From contig NZ_CP101740.1 of assembly GCF_024496245.1 (NCBI RefSeq), positions 2,541,501 to 2,605,500 of the forward strand: DNA of 64,000 nucleotides. Direction: 5' to 3'. Position 1 is the first letter of the stretch. Every line of letters begins with the position of its first letter. The notes under the pieces were generated by a model. That model ran no database searches and was not told where the DNA came from. It was given only the letters and a program-made list of their open reading frames with translations. Position numbers and translations under genes: made by a program. Source of the DNA: Sphingomonas qomolangmaensis (GTDB taxonomy: Bacteria > Pseudomonadota > Alphaproteobacteria > Sphingomonadales > Sphingomonadaceae). Below are positions 1-8,360 of this stretch, piece after piece.

Positions 1-1218
1 GAGATAGCTTGTCGCGCGATCAAAGATCGCGGGGGCAAGCCCGAGCGCATGCGCAGCAGCGTTGAGGCCCGCGACTAGCCCCTGCCCCGCGGCTTCCTCG
101 TAGCCAGTAGTACCGTTGATCTGACCCGCGCAGAACAGCCCCGGCGCGCTGCGCACCCCGAGCGTCGGCGCGAGCGCGCGCGGATCGATATGGTCGTATT
201 CGACCGCATAGCCGGGGGCGGTGATCCGCGCGCGCTCGAGGCCATCGATCGAAGCAATCATCGCCGCCTGCACATCGGTCGGGAGCGAGGTCGAGATGCC
301 GTTGGGGTAGATCGTCGGATCGTCGAGCCCTTCGGGTTCGAGGAATATCTGGTGGCCGTCGCGGTCGGCGAAGCGGTGGATCTTGTCCTCAATCGAGGGG
401 CAATAGCGTGGCCCCTGCGCATCGATCGCGCCGGTGAACAGCGGCGAGCGCGAGAGTGCGGCACGGATAACGTCATGGGTGTGATCGTTGGTGCGGGTGA
501 TGGCGCAGAATAATTGCGGCAGGCGCGTGGGCTGCGGCAGCGACGACATCGTCCATTGCTCGGCATCCGAGACCTGCTGCGGCAGTCGCGCCCAGTCGAT
601 TGTCCGACCGTCGATGCGTGGCGGGGTGCCGGTCTTGAGCCGCGCCATCGGCAGGCCTTGGTCGCGCAACTGGAAGGCAAGCTTCGTCGCGGCACGTTCT
701 TCGATCCGCCCGCCCTCGCCGCGCTCTTCGCCGCGGAAGATACGGCCGCCGAGGAAGGTGCCGGTCGCAAGCACGACGGCCTGCGATTCGATTCGGGTGC
801 CGTCGGATAGCTCGACACCGCCGACGCTGCCGTCGGGGTTGAAGATCAGCGCGACCGCTTCACCCTCGGCAATTTCAAGATCGCGCTGGTCGGCGAGCAT
901 TGCCTGGATCGCGGCGGCGTAGCGCTTGCGATCGGCCTGGACGCGCGGGCCCTGGACGGCGCTGCCCTTGCTGCGGTTGAGCATGCGGTAATGGATCGCT
1001 GCGGCATCGGCGGCGCGTGCGATCAGGCCGTCGAGCGCATCGACTTCGCGGACGAGATGCCCTTTGCCGAGCCCGCCGATCGCGGGGTTGCACGACATGG
1101 CCCCGAGCGTTGCACGCGAAAAGCTCAGCAGCAGGGTGCGCGCACCGCGCCGGGCTGCGGCAGCCGCGGCTTCGGTGCCGGCGTGGCCGCCGCCGATCAC
1201 GATCACGTCATAGGTCAT
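1..1218 (-). CDS. mnmG: tRNA uridine-5-carboxymethylaminomethyl modification enzyme MnmG (GidA), 3' end outside window
   Basis: FAD-binding subunit that works with MnmE to install the cmnm5/nm5 group on the wobble uridine of certain tRNAs. The start ATG is at 1216-1218. The protein opens with a Rossmann dinucleotide motif ([14 protein letters not shown]) and continues with [19 protein letters not shown], then [16 protein letters not shown], all typical of MnmG. The 406 codons present end in the middle of the protein at the window edge; the family is usually about 620 residues, so roughly the last third is missing. It lies downstream of mnmE on the same strand, the usual alphaproteobacterial order, in which rsmG, parA and parB normally follow. 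The identification is secure. Confidence 0.97.
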   Translation of the reverse strand, partial: MTYDVIVIGGGHAGTEAAAAAARRGARTLLLSFSRATLGAMSCNPAIGGLGKGHLVREVDALDGLIARAADAAAIHYRMLNRSKGSAVQGPRVQADRKRYAAAIQAMLADQRDLEIAEGEAVALIFNPDGSVGGVELSDGTRIESQAVVLATGTFLGGRIFRGEERGEGGRIEERAATKLAFQLRDQGLPMARLKTGTPPRIDGRTIDWARLPQQVSDAEQWTMSSLPQPTRLPQLFCAITRTNDHTHDVIRAALSRSPLFTGAIDAQGPRYCPSIEDKIHRFADRDGHQIFLEPEGLDDPTIYPNGISTSLPTDVQAAMIASIDGLERARITAPGYAVEYDHIDPRALAPTLGVRSAPGLFCAGQINGTTGYEEAAGQGLVAGLNAAAHALGLAPAIFDRATSYL

Positions 1219-1256
1219 CGCCGACGATTAGAAGCACCGAGCGCGACCGTCAAAGC

Positions 1257-1272
1257 TGTTCCACGTGGAACA
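1257..1272. promoter_or_regulatory. parS: parS centromere site (ParB-binding palindrome)
   Basis: The sequence TGTTCCACGTGGAACA is a perfect 16-bp palindrome that matches the widely conserved chromosomal parS consensus (tGTTNCACGTGNAACa). It directly abuts the mnmE stop codon at 1273 and lies 38 bp upstream of the mnmG start. Chromosomal parS sites are nucleation points for ParB and lie close to the replication origin. The candidate origin here is about 6 kb away, which fits. No second copy was noticed in the window. Confidence 0.9.
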
Positions 1273-2568
1273 TCACTTGCCGATGCAGAAACGCCCGAAC
1301 AATGCGTCGAGCATCGCTTCGACATCGGCACGGCCGGTAATGCGATCGAAGGCGAGGCGTGCCCGGCGAAGGTGTTCGGCGACCAGCAAAAGATCGGTCT
1401 CGCGCGATGCGGCTTCCACGGCATCGCGCGAATGGCCCATCAGCGCGTGCTGGCGCTGGTTCATCGCTACGCTGTCGGCAGGGGGCGTCAGGTCGGCGAT
1501 CGCGGCGATGACGCGTTGCCACAATTCGGGAAAGCCCTCGCCGGTGCGCGCGGAAATCGCCAGCCGGCCCTCTCGGGTGCCTCCCCTGCCCGCTTCGTCG
1601 GCGCGGGGATGCAGCGCGATGGCGCGATCGGCATGAGCCCGGGGCACGACATCGTCGCCCAGCCACAAAATAACATCGGCCTGCGCCATCGCGTCATGCG
1701 CGCGTGCGATGCCCATGCGTTCGATCGCGTCACTGCTGTCTTCGGCCAAGCCGGCGGTGTCGGTCAACATGATCGGGTAGCCTTCGACGACGACATGCGC
1801 TTCGATCCGGTCGCGGGTGGTGCCGGCGATGTCGGACACGATCGCGACCTCGCGGTCGACGAGCGCGTTGATGAGCGTCGACTTGCCGCTGTTGGGCGGA
1901 CCGGCGAGGACGACGCGAAATCCGTCGCGCAGGCGATCGACGGTAGGGCGTACGAGCAGGTCGGTCAGTGTTGCGGCCAGCTTGGCGATGTCGGTCCGCA
2001 ATAACGCTACCGCGGCATCGTCGTCGCCGACATCGGCTTCGTCGGAGAAGTCTAGCAACGCCTCGGCACGCGCCGACACCGCCAGGATATCGTCGAGCAG
2101 CGTGTCGATGGTGCGGCGCAACATGCCCCCGCTCGCCTGGACCGCGGCGCGGCGCTGCAATTCGGTTTCGGCGGTGAGCAGGTCGGCGAGCCCCTCGGCC
2201 TCGGTCAGGTCGATCCGGCCATTGAGCAAGGCGCGGCGGGTGAACTCGCCCGCTTCGGCGGCGCGGGTGCGCGGGTCGGCGGCGAGCGCCGCCTCGACCG
2301 CGCGCACCACCGCCCTGCCCCCGTGGAGATGGAGTTCGACCAGATCCTCGCCGGTGGCGGTCGCCGGAGCGGGAAAGGCGAGGATGATCGCCTGATCGAG
2401 CAACGCGCCGGTCGCCGGATCGCGCAGCGATCGCAGCCGCGCCGTCCGTGGCGGCGGCAAGCTGCCCGCCAGCGCGGTCACCACCGAAAACGCGTCGGTA
2501 CCGCTGACGCGCAGCACCGCGATCGCGGCGGGCGGATGGCCGCTCGACACCGCATAGATCGTGGCCAT
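1273..2568 (-). CDS. mnmE: tRNA modification GTPase MnmE (TrmE)
   Basis: Partner of MnmG in wobble-uridine modification. The order is an N-terminal folate-binding domain (about 1-115), a helical domain, and an inserted GTPase domain with G1 GPPNSGKST at 223-231, DIAGTTRD at 246-253 and DTAG at 270-273. The C-terminus is CIGK, the conserved Cys-x-Gly-Lys end. At 431 residues it is slightly short for the family (about 450). The G4 position that normally reads NKxD is HPRAD at 320-324, so the guanine-specificity motif is degenerate although the rest of the site is intact. The start ATG is one base after the stop of the upstream DUF6489 gene, which suggests co-translation. Confidence 0.97.
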   Translation of the reverse strand: MATIYAVSSGHPPAAIAVLRVSGTDAFSVVTALAGSLPPPRTARLRSLRDPATGALLDQAIILAFPAPATATGEDLVELHLHGGRAVVRAVEAALAADPRTRAAEAGEFTRRALLNGRIDLTEAEGLADLLTAETELQRRAAVQASGGMLRRTIDTLLDDILAVSARAEALLDFSDEADVGDDDAAVALLRTDIAKLAATLTDLLVRPTVDRLRDGFRVVLAGPPNSGKSTLINALVDREVAIVSDIAGTTRDRIEAHVVVEGYPIMLTDTAGLAEDSSDAIERMGIARAHDAMAQADVILWLGDDVVPRAHADRAIALHPRADEAGRGGTREGRLAISARTGEGFPELWQRVIAAIADLTPPADSVAMNQRQHALMGHSRDAVEAASRETDLLLVAEHLRRARLAFDRITGRADVEAMLDALFGRFCIGK

Positions 2569-2569
2569 G

Positions 2570-2803
2570 TTATTCGGGTCGCTTGCCCGACATGTCGAAC
2601 ATCTGGCGCCAGAAGTTCATCCCCGCCTCGCCCATCGGCGCCCAGCTGCGCATCATCGATTCGAGCACTTCGGGGCTGACGCCCTTGTCGACGGTATCGA
2701 CCATCATCGCGACATAGCGTTCGTGCACCGGGGTGAAATCGGGCAGCCCCATCGCGCGACGCGCCTCTTCGGGGGTACAATCGACCTCGACATTGATCTT
2801 CAT
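2570..2803 (-). CDS. DUF6489 family small protein
   Basis: A 77-residue acidic/basic mixed protein of unknown function beginning MKINVEVDCTPEEARRAMG and ending MFDMSGKRPE. It has no signal peptide and no membrane segment. The PEEARRxxGLPDF core recalls the DUF6489 family found next to mnmE in many alphaproteobacteria. Its stop codon is separated from the mnmE start by a single base, so it is almost certainly co-transcribed and translationally coupled with mnmE. An upstream start at 2866 would add 21 poorly conserved-looking residues and is less likely. Confidence 0.85.
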   Translation of the reverse strand: MKINVEVDCTPEEARRAMGLPDFTPVHERYVAMMVDTVDKGVSPEVLESMMRSWAPMGEAGMNFWRQMFDMSGKRPE

Positions 2804-2908
2804 CGGCACAATCTCCAGCTTCCAAGCGACCGCGTCGCAAGGCCGTTCTAAGCGATCGTCGGGCATCCGCCTATCGCCGCTTCCACCCCATGATTTTCAG
2901 GAGTTCGC

Positions 2909-3607
2909 ATGCGCGAGATTTCGATACCCGCCCTCGATAACAATGGCAGCTTCAACGCCCATGTCGCCACGCCCGAAGGTGCCGCGCGTGCGGCGATCGT
3001 CGTCATCCAGGAAATCTTCGGGGTGAACCGCGGGATCCGCCAGAAATGCGACAAGCTCGCCGCCGCAGGCTATCTGGCAATCGCACCCGACCTGTTCTGG
3101 CGGATCGAGCCCGGGATCGAACTCGACCCCGATGTCGATGCCGAGATGCAGCAGGCGCTGGGGTTGATGGGCAAGTTCGACCAAGACCAGGGCGTCGCCG
3201 ATATCGAAGCAACGATCACCGCGGCGCGCAGCCATCTCGCCGAGGGCGGCAAGGTGGGGGTGGTCGGATATTGCCTGGGGGGCCGCCTGGCCTTCATGAC
3301 CGCAGCGCGGACCGATGCCGATGCGAGCGTCGGCTATTATGCGGTGGGGATTGACGGGTTGCTGGGCGAGGCCGACGCGATCGCCAAGCCGGTGCTGCTG
3401 CATGTCCCCAAGGACGATCATTTCGTGGGGCCGGAAACGCAGGCGAAGATGCACGAGGGGTTGGATGATCACCCGATGGTGACGCTGCATGATTATGCCG
3501 GCGAGGATCACGGGTTCGCGACCGAGGTGGGGAATCGGCGGTCGCCCGAGGCGGCGGAGCTGGCCGATGCGCGGACGATGGCGTTTTTCGGGGAATATCT
3601 GGGGTGA
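2909..3607 (+). CDS. dienelactone hydrolase family protein
   Basis: A 232-residue alpha/beta hydrolase. The nucleophile elbow is VGYCLGGR, with Cys as nucleophile as in carboxymethylenebutenolidase. Before it come VVIQEIFGVN and IAPDLFWR, and the catalytic Asp and His appear in the VPKDDHF and GEDHGF stretches. Members open dienelactones in aromatic degradation, but many housekeeping paralogues have unknown ester substrates, and no aromatic-catabolism genes are nearby, so the substrate is not assigned. A clear purine-rich ribosome site (CAGGAG) precedes the ATG. It is the only plus-strand gene left of the predicted origin. Confidence 0.92.
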   Translation: MREISIPALDNNGSFNAHVATPEGAARAAIVVIQEIFGVNRGIRQKCDKLAAAGYLAIAPDLFWRIEPGIELDPDVDAEMQQALGLMGKFDQDQGVADIEATITAARSHLAEGGKVGVVGYCLGGRLAFMTAARTDADASVGYYAVGIDGLLGEADAIAKPVLLHVPKDDHFVGPETQAKMHEGLDDHPMVTLHDYAGEDHGFATEVGNRRSPEAAELADARTMAFFGEYLG

Positions 3608-3665
3608 ATTGAGGGGGCGGGTTTCGGCCCTCCCCTTAGAAAGCCGGCGCGGGGCGGGCGCTTTG

Positions 3666-3791
3666 CTCCCCTCCCTGAAAGGGAGGGGTCGGGGGTGGGT
3701 CGAGTGTTCGCGATACGGTTATCGTCGCGAGCCTGGCTTGCGTAACCCCCGGCCTCGACCCACCCCAGCCCCTCCCTTTCAGGGAGGGGAG
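3666..3791. repeat. Palindromic intergenic element, family A, copy 1
   Basis: Long imperfect inverted repeat: the left arm (3666-3704) begins CTCCCCTCCCTGAAAGGGAG and the right arm (3754-3791) is its near complement. Each arm is itself a small hairpin. It fills the space between the convergent dienelactone hydrolase and rho genes. The inner 50 bp are related, in opposite orientation, to the centre of the copy at 24725-24849. Confidence 0.85.
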
Positions 3792-3878
3792 TTAAGTGCT
3801 GACGTCGGTCGGTTGCCTTCGGCACCGCCGGCCGAGCCGATGCGAGTCCTGCGCCAGCATGGCGCAGGCCGCATTCGG

Positions 3879-5135
3879 CTACTGATTCATGCTGTCGAAG
3901 AAGTCTTCGTTGGTCTTCGAATCCTTCATCTTGTCGAGCAGGAACTCCATCGAATCGATAGTGCCCATCTGCATGAGGATGCGGCGCAGCACCCACATTT
4001 TGCTGAGCTTGCCCTTGTCGACCAGCAGCTCTTCCTTGCGCGTGCCCGACTTGCCGACGTCGAGCGCGGGGAAGATGCGCTTGTCAGCGACCTTGCGGTC
4101 GAGGACGATCTCGGAGTTGCCGGTGCCCTTGAACTCTTCGAAGATCACTTCGTCCATGCGGCTGCCGGTGTCGATCAATGCGGTGGCGATGATCGAGAGC
4201 GAGCCGCCCTCCTCGATGTTGCGCGCGGCGCCGAAGAAGCGCTTGGGGCGCTGGAGCGCGTTGGCATCGACACCGCCGGTCAGCACCTTGCCCGACGACG
4301 GCACGACGGTGTTGTAGGCGCGGCCGAGGCGGGTGATCGAATCGAGCAGGATCACCACGTCCTTCTTGTGCTCGACCAGGCGCTTGGCCTTTTCGATCAC
4401 CATTTCCGATACCTGGACGTGGCGCTGCGCGGGTTCGTCGAAGGTCGAGCTGATGACCTCGCCCTTCACGCTGCGCTGCATGTCGGTGACTTCCTCGGGC
4501 CGCTCGTCGATCAGCAGGACGATCAGGAACACCTCGGGGTGATTGTCGGTGATCGCACGCGCGATGTTCTGGAGCAGCACGGTCTTGCCGACGCGCGGCG
4601 GCGCGACGATCAGCGCGCGCTGGCCCTTGCCCTGGGGTGAGATGATGTCGATCACCCGCGCCGACTTGTCCTTGACCGTCGGGTCGGCGGGATCGAGCGT
4701 CAGCTTCTCGTCGGGATAGAGCGGCGTAAGATTGTCGAAATTGACGCGATGGCGGACGACGTCGGGGTCGTCGAAATTGACCGATACCAGCCGCGTCAGC
4801 GCGAAATAGCGTTCGCCGTCCTTGGGCCCACGGATCTCGCCTTCGACGGTGTCGCCGGTGCGCAGGCCCATCTTGCGGACCTGGTTGGGTGAGACATAGA
4901 TGTCGTCGGGACCGGCGAGATAGCTCGCCTCGGGGCTGCGCAGGAAGCCGAAGCCGTCGGGCAGCACTTCGATCGTGCCAACGCCCATGATCATCTCGCC
5001 CTGCTCGGCCTGGACCTTGAGGATCGCGAACATCAGGTCCTGCTTGCGCATCGTCGACGCGCCTTCGATCCCGAGCCCTTCGGCCATTTCGACCAGTTCG
5101 GCGGGCGGTTTCTTCTTGAGGTCCTTGAGGTGCAT
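3879..5135 (-). CDS. rho: transcription termination factor Rho
   Basis: Hexameric RNA-dependent ATPase that ends transcription. The 418-residue product has the N-terminal Rho domain ([20 protein letters not shown]), the cold-shock RNA-binding domain with GFGFLRSP, and the RecA-like motor with Walker [19 protein letters not shown] and the Q-loop region. The chosen ATG at 5135 gives the standard N-terminus; upstream starts would add a sequence without family resemblance. It follows the hemE-hemJ pair on the same strand, as in many alphaproteobacteria. Confidence 0.98.
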   Translation of the reverse strand: MHLKDLKKKPPAELVEMAEGLGIEGASTMRKQDLMFAILKVQAEQGEMIMGVGTIEVLPDGFGFLRSPEASYLAGPDDIYVSPNQVRKMGLRTGDTVEGEIRGPKDGERYFALTRLVSVNFDDPDVVRHRVNFDNLTPLYPDEKLTLDPADPTVKDKSARVIDIISPQGKGQRALIVAPPRVGKTVLLQNIARAITDNHPEVFLIVLLIDERPEEVTDMQRSVKGEVISSTFDEPAQRHVQVSEMVIEKAKRLVEHKKDVVILLDSITRLGRAYNTVVPSSGKVLTGGVDANALQRPKRFFGAARNIEEGGSLSIIATALIDTGSRMDEVIFEEFKGTGNSEIVLDRKVADKRIFPALDVGKSGTRKEELLVDKGKLSKMWVLRRILMQMGTIDSMEFLLDKMKDSKTNEDFFDSMNQ

Positions 5136-5328
5136 GCGCTGAGGTGTCCGGTCTGGGCAGGAAGCAAGGATAGCGTCGGTCGGTGGAACGCGAAGGGTTC
5201 GGCACACGGGCGAGGCTGGAGGGAGACAGTAGCCGGCAGACGCGGATGCGCTGCCGACCACAGACCGCCGGATTAGGTAGGCGGCGAAATCAAGTCAAGC
5301 CGGATCGGCGCGCCCAACAGGCGCGGCG

Positions 5329-5709
5329 TCAGCGGCCCTTGGGCGCCGCGCCGCCGGTCTTGGCCCGCGCCTGGACCGCATTGCCCACCGATGCCAGCCG
5401 CTTGGCATTGTCCTGCAGCTGGCTGCCGCAGCGGGGGGTATGTTGCTTCACGAAGGCGTTCAGCCCGGCCTCGTCCGACGGGAGCGTCGCGAGGATCGCC
5501 TTTTGCAGGTCGAAGCCCGGCTCGCGCCCGTCGATCCGCCCGACGTAATACATCGTACCAGCGAGCACGCCGGGGCGCTGCGCCTCGGGCACGGTGTTGA
5601 CGATCGCGCCGAGCACCGCGACGCAGGTGACGTCGGCGGCCTGGCTGTCCTGTGCGGCGGCGGCGGTTGCGGGAGCGGCGAGTGCGAGCGCAAGAAGGGG
5701 AAGCAGCAT
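5329..5709 (-). CDS. hypothetical exported protein
   Basis: A 126-residue protein with a clear signal peptide (MLLPLLALALAAPATAAAA, cleavage likely near 19-20). The mature part holds two cysteines (DVTCVAV and TPRCGSQL) that could form a periplasmic disulphide, and ends in a basic tail (AKTGGAAPKGR). No family was recognised. It lies 12 bp after hemJ on the same strand, so it may be the last gene of the hemE-hemJ transcript. Function unknown. Confidence 0.75.
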   Translation of the reverse strand: MLLPLLALALAAPATAAAAQDSQAADVTCVAVLGAIVNTVPEAQRPGVLAGTMYYVGRIDGREPGFDLQKAILATLPSDEAGLNAFVKQHTPRCGSQLQDNAKRLASVGNAVQARAKTGGAAPKGR

Positions 5710-5721
5710 CGATATCGCCTT

Positions 5722-6177
5722 TTAGAAGGGTTTGACGATCGCCAGGATGACGATCAGCGTCACGGCGATCGCGGGGACTTCGTTGATCAACCGCAATTGC
5801 CGCGCCGCGAGCGTGGGGCGTCCCGCGGCGAGCTTGCGGCCATAGCCGACCGCCCAGCCGTGATAGCCCGACAGCAGCACTACCAGCAGCAATTTGGCGT
5901 GCAACCAGCCAAGCCCGGTTTCGCCCTCGAACAGCCCCAGATTGGCGGCGAGCAGAAGCCCGAGCACCCAGACGACGATCAGCGAGGGGGTGAGGATCAT
6001 CTTGCGAAGCTTCGCCTCGCGCTCGATCCAGCGTTCGGGTTCGCCCGCGATCGACAAGCCTTCCTGGTGATGGACCAGATAGCGCGGCAGGATGAACAGC
6101 CCCGCCATCCAGAAAATCACGAAGATCAGATGCGCAGTCTTCATCCAGGGATAGGCCTGGCCGAGGAAGCCGGTCAT
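5722..6177 (-). CDS. hemJ: protoporphyrinogen IX oxidase HemJ
   Basis: Integral membrane oxidase of haem synthesis, replacing HemG/HemY in most alphaproteobacteria. The 151 residues contain four hydrophobic segments. The conserved His is in KTAHLIFVIFWMAGLF and the conserved Lys in WLHAKLLLV. The ATG overlaps the hemE stop in ATGA form (6174-6177), so the two consecutive-pathway genes are translationally coupled. Confidence 0.95.
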   Translation of the reverse strand: MTGFLGQAYPWMKTAHLIFVIFWMAGLFILPRYLVHHQEGLSIAGEPERWIEREAKLRKMILTPSLIVVWVLGLLLAANLGLFEGETGLGWLHAKLLLVVLLSGYHGWAVGYGRKLAAGRPTLAARQLRLINEVPAIAVTLIVILAIVKPF

Positions 6178-7250
6178 CGCGGCGCGGCGCCGCGGACGCG
6201 CGCTAGCAGTTGCTCGACATGCGCGATCGGGGTGTCGGGCAGGATGCCGTGGCCCAGATTGAACACATGCGGGCGATCGGCGAAGGCGGCAAGGATATGG
6301 TCGATCGCGGCGTCGAGCGCGTCACCGCCGGCGATCAGCGCGAGCGGGTCGAGATTGCCCTGCACCGGCATGTCGGCGGGCAGTTCGCGGTTTGCCCAGA
6401 CCGGGTCGACGGTCTCGTCGATCCCCATCGCATCGACCCCGGTTTCGCGCGCATAGGCGCCGAGCTTGCCCCCTGCCCCCTTGGGAAAGCCGATGATGAT
6501 GAGTTCGGGGCAGCGCGACCGCAGCCCGGCAACGATCGCGGCGTTGGGGGCGATTACCCAGCGTTCGAACTGCGCCGGCGAGAGGCTACCTGCCCAGCTG
6601 TCGAACAGCTGGACCGCGGCGACCCCGGCTTCATGCTGCTTGGCGAGATACTCGATCGTCACCGCGATGATCCGGTCGACCAGCAGCTGCATTGCCGCAG
6701 GATCGCCGTACGCCAGCCTTCTGGCCTTGTGCTGGTCCTTCGAGCCTTGGCCTGCGATCATGTACGTCGCGACCGTCCACGGGCTTCCAGCGAACCCCAG
6801 GAAGGTAGTTTCGGGCGGGAGCATCGTGGCGACCTGGCGCACCGTCTCGTACACCGGCGCGAGCACGTCTTCGCTCGGCGGCACCAGCGCCTCGATCGCG
6901 TCGCGATCGTCGGCGGTGGGGGCGAGGCGTGGCCCTTCCCCCGTTTCGAACCACAGGTCCTGCCCGAGCGCCATCGGCACCGTCAGGATATCCGAGAAGA
7001 GGATCGCGCCGTCGAAGCCGAAGCGACGGATCGGCTGGATCGTGATCTCGGCGGCCGAGGGCGGGTCCATCGCCAACGCGAGAAAGCCCCCCTTTTCGGC
7101 CCGGAGCGCACGATATTCGGGAAGATAGCGCCCCGCCTGCCGCATCAGCCAGACGGGAGCGACGCGCTGCTTCTCGCCGAGCAAGGTCGCGAGCAGGGGT
7201 TTCTTGATCGAGCCGGGGGTCTGCACGGGGGTCAGTCTGCCTTCCTTCAT
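6174..7250 (-). CDS. hemE: uroporphyrinogen decarboxylase
   Basis: Cytosolic enzyme that decarboxylates uroporphyrinogen III to coproporphyrinogen III. The signature WLMRQAGRYLPEYR is near residue 35 and the second, GFAGSPWTVATYMIAG, is near 145; the C-terminal FNLGHGILPDTP is also typical. At 358 residues it has normal length. The start is taken as ATG at 7250; an in-frame GTG eight codons later (7226) is an alternative. It is the first gene left of the probable origin and reads away from it, as in Caulobacter, where hemE borders the origin. Confidence 0.97.
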   Translation of the reverse strand: MKEGRLTPVQTPGSIKKPLLATLLGEKQRVAPVWLMRQAGRYLPEYRALRAEKGGFLALAMDPPSAAEITIQPIRRFGFDGAILFSDILTVPMALGQDLWFETGEGPRLAPTADDRDAIEALVPPSEDVLAPVYETVRQVATMLPPETTFLGFAGSPWTVATYMIAGQGSKDQHKARRLAYGDPAAMQLLVDRIIAVTIEYLAKQHEAGVAAVQLFDSWAGSLSPAQFERWVIAPNAAIVAGLRSRCPELIIIGFPKGAGGKLGAYARETGVDAMGIDETVDPVWANRELPADMPVQGNLDPLALIAGGDALDAAIDHILAAFADRPHVFNLGHGILPDTPIAHVEQLLARVRGAAPR

Positions 7251-7389
7251 AGTTAAGAAGAATCTTGAAAAAGGATGTTGATGGTAGATGGCGCGTGGAT
7301 GTCGGGGCTTAAGGCGTCGTGCGGTTTTTGCCAACAGCTTGACCCCGAGGCGCGCGCCGAGCGCCGATGAGTCGGGACGCGCTTCCACG

Positions 7390-7398
7390 TTTTCCACA
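7390..7398 (+). promoter_or_regulatory. DnaA box candidate 1 (TTTTCCACA)
   Basis: Fits the relaxed DnaA-box consensus TTWTNCACA exactly and differs by one base from the strong box TTATCCACA. It sits in the middle of the hemE/DUF299-kinase gap. Confidence 0.6.
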
Positions 7399-7512
7399 GG
7401 GTGGGGACAAGATCGGGCCTCTGCGCAGGGATTGTGGACGGCATGGGGATCGAACCCCCGGTTTTGCACGGCTTGGCCACGGGGCCGGGTTACGCTAGCC
7501 ACTGTCACCATG

Positions 7513-7521
7513 TTGTCCACA
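7513..7521 (+). promoter_or_regulatory. DnaA box candidate 2 (TTGTCCACA)
   Basis: One base away from TTATCCACA. It forms the right end of a 14-bp inverted repeat arm whose partner (7433-7446) carries the same TGTGGAC core. It lies 17 bp upstream of the DUF299 kinase start. Confidence 0.55.
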
Positions 7522-7538
7522 GATCGGCCCCGTCGGTG

Positions 7539-8360
7539 ATGAAGCTGCACCTCCACCTGCTGTCGGATTCGACCGGGGAGACGCTGGAGAATATCGCGAA
7601 GGCGGCGCTGGCGCAGTTCGACGACGTCGAGACGCTGCGCCATTTCTGGCCGATGGTGCGAAGCGAAGCGCATCTCGAGCGGATCCTGCAAGAGATCGCG
7701 CAGAATCCCGGGCTCGTCATCTTCACGCTGGTGAACAAGGAAGTGCGCCGGACGCTCGAGGCGCGCTGCCGGGCGATGGGGCTGCCCGCGATCGCGCCGC
7801 TCGACGGGGTGAGCCACGCGCTGTCGGGGTTGCTGGGGCAGGAGGCCAAGGCGCGGCCGGGGCGGCAGCATATCCTCGATGCAGCCTATTTCGCGCGCGT
7901 CGATGCAATCCAGTTCACGATCGCGCATGACGACGGGATCGCCGCCGAGGATTGGGAAGAGGCCGATATCCTGCTCGCCGGCGTTTCGCGATCATCGAAG
8001 ACCCCGACCTCGATCTATCTTGCCAATCGCGGCTACAAGACCGCCAACATCCCGATCGTGATCGAAAGCCCGCCGCCGCGCGAGTTGTTCAGCCTGAAGA
8101 ACCCGCTGATCGTCGGGCTGACCACCAGCGCCGACCGACTGATCCAGGTGCGGCGCAACCGCTTGCTGTCGCTCAACCAGGCGCCCGAGACCGCCTATGT
8201 CGACCAGGAGGCGGTGGTGCGCGAAGTCGCGTTCGCGCGCCGGATGTTCGCCGATAATGGCTGGCCGGTGATCGACGTCACGCGGCGCTCGATCGAGGAA
8301 ACCGCCGCGGCGATCATCACCCTGTGCAACGAACGCGCCGCCGCGAAGCGCGACGCATGA
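7539..8360 (+). CDS. DUF299 kinase/pyrophosphorylase (PEP synthase or PPDK regulatory protein)
   Basis: Bifunctional serine/threonine kinase and phosphorylase family that switches pyruvate phosphate dikinase or PEP synthase off and on. The protein begins MKLHLHLLSDSTGETLE, a family hallmark, and carries the P-loop-like LLAGVSRSSKTPTSIYLANRG near the middle. Taken from ATG 7539 it is 273 residues, close to normal. A GTG immediately upstream is also in frame. It is the first gene right of the predicted origin, equivalent to the gene beside the Caulobacter origin. Its stop overlaps the maf start (ATGA). Which dikinase it controls cannot be seen here. Confidence 0.92.
   Translation: MKLHLHLLSDSTGETLENIAKAALAQFDDVETLRHFWPMVRSEAHLERILQEIAQNPGLVIFTLVNKEVRRTLEARCRAMGLPAIAPLDGVSHALSGLLGQEAKARPGRQHILDAAYFARVDAIQFTIAHDDGIAAEDWEEADILLAGVSRSSKTPTSIYLANRGYKTANIPIVIESPPPRELFSLKNPLIVGLTTSADRLIQVRRNRLLSLNQAPETAYVDQEAVVREVAFARRMFADNGWPVIDVTRRSIEETAAAIITLCNERAAAKRDA

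Larger units (their letters stand above)
7251..7538. other. oriC: probable chromosomal replication origin (oriC)
   Basis: This 288-bp gap separates divergent hemE and the DUF299 kinase gene, the same gene pair that flanks the Caulobacter crescentus origin. It contains an AT-rich stretch next to hemE (about 7251-7290), DnaA-like boxes TTTTCCACA (7390-7398) and TTGTCCACA (7513-7521), and an inverted repeat TGTGGACGGCATGG (7433-7446) against CCATGTTGTCCACA (7508-7521) whose outer ends are the DnaA-box core. GANTC methylation sites are at 7260-7264 and 7369-7373. Genes on both sides mostly point away, and a parS lies 6 kb off. The origin call is an inference from synteny plus motifs. Confidence 0.72.

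Noticed and set aside
7253..7263. A CtrA-type TTAA-N7-TTAA site in the candidate origin
   Set aside because: Only one TTAA half-site is present; the second half does not match.
7288..7539. An 83-codon open frame covering the hemE/DUF299-kinase gap
   Set aside because: It has no homology signal, no ribosome site, and crosses the DnaA-box region.
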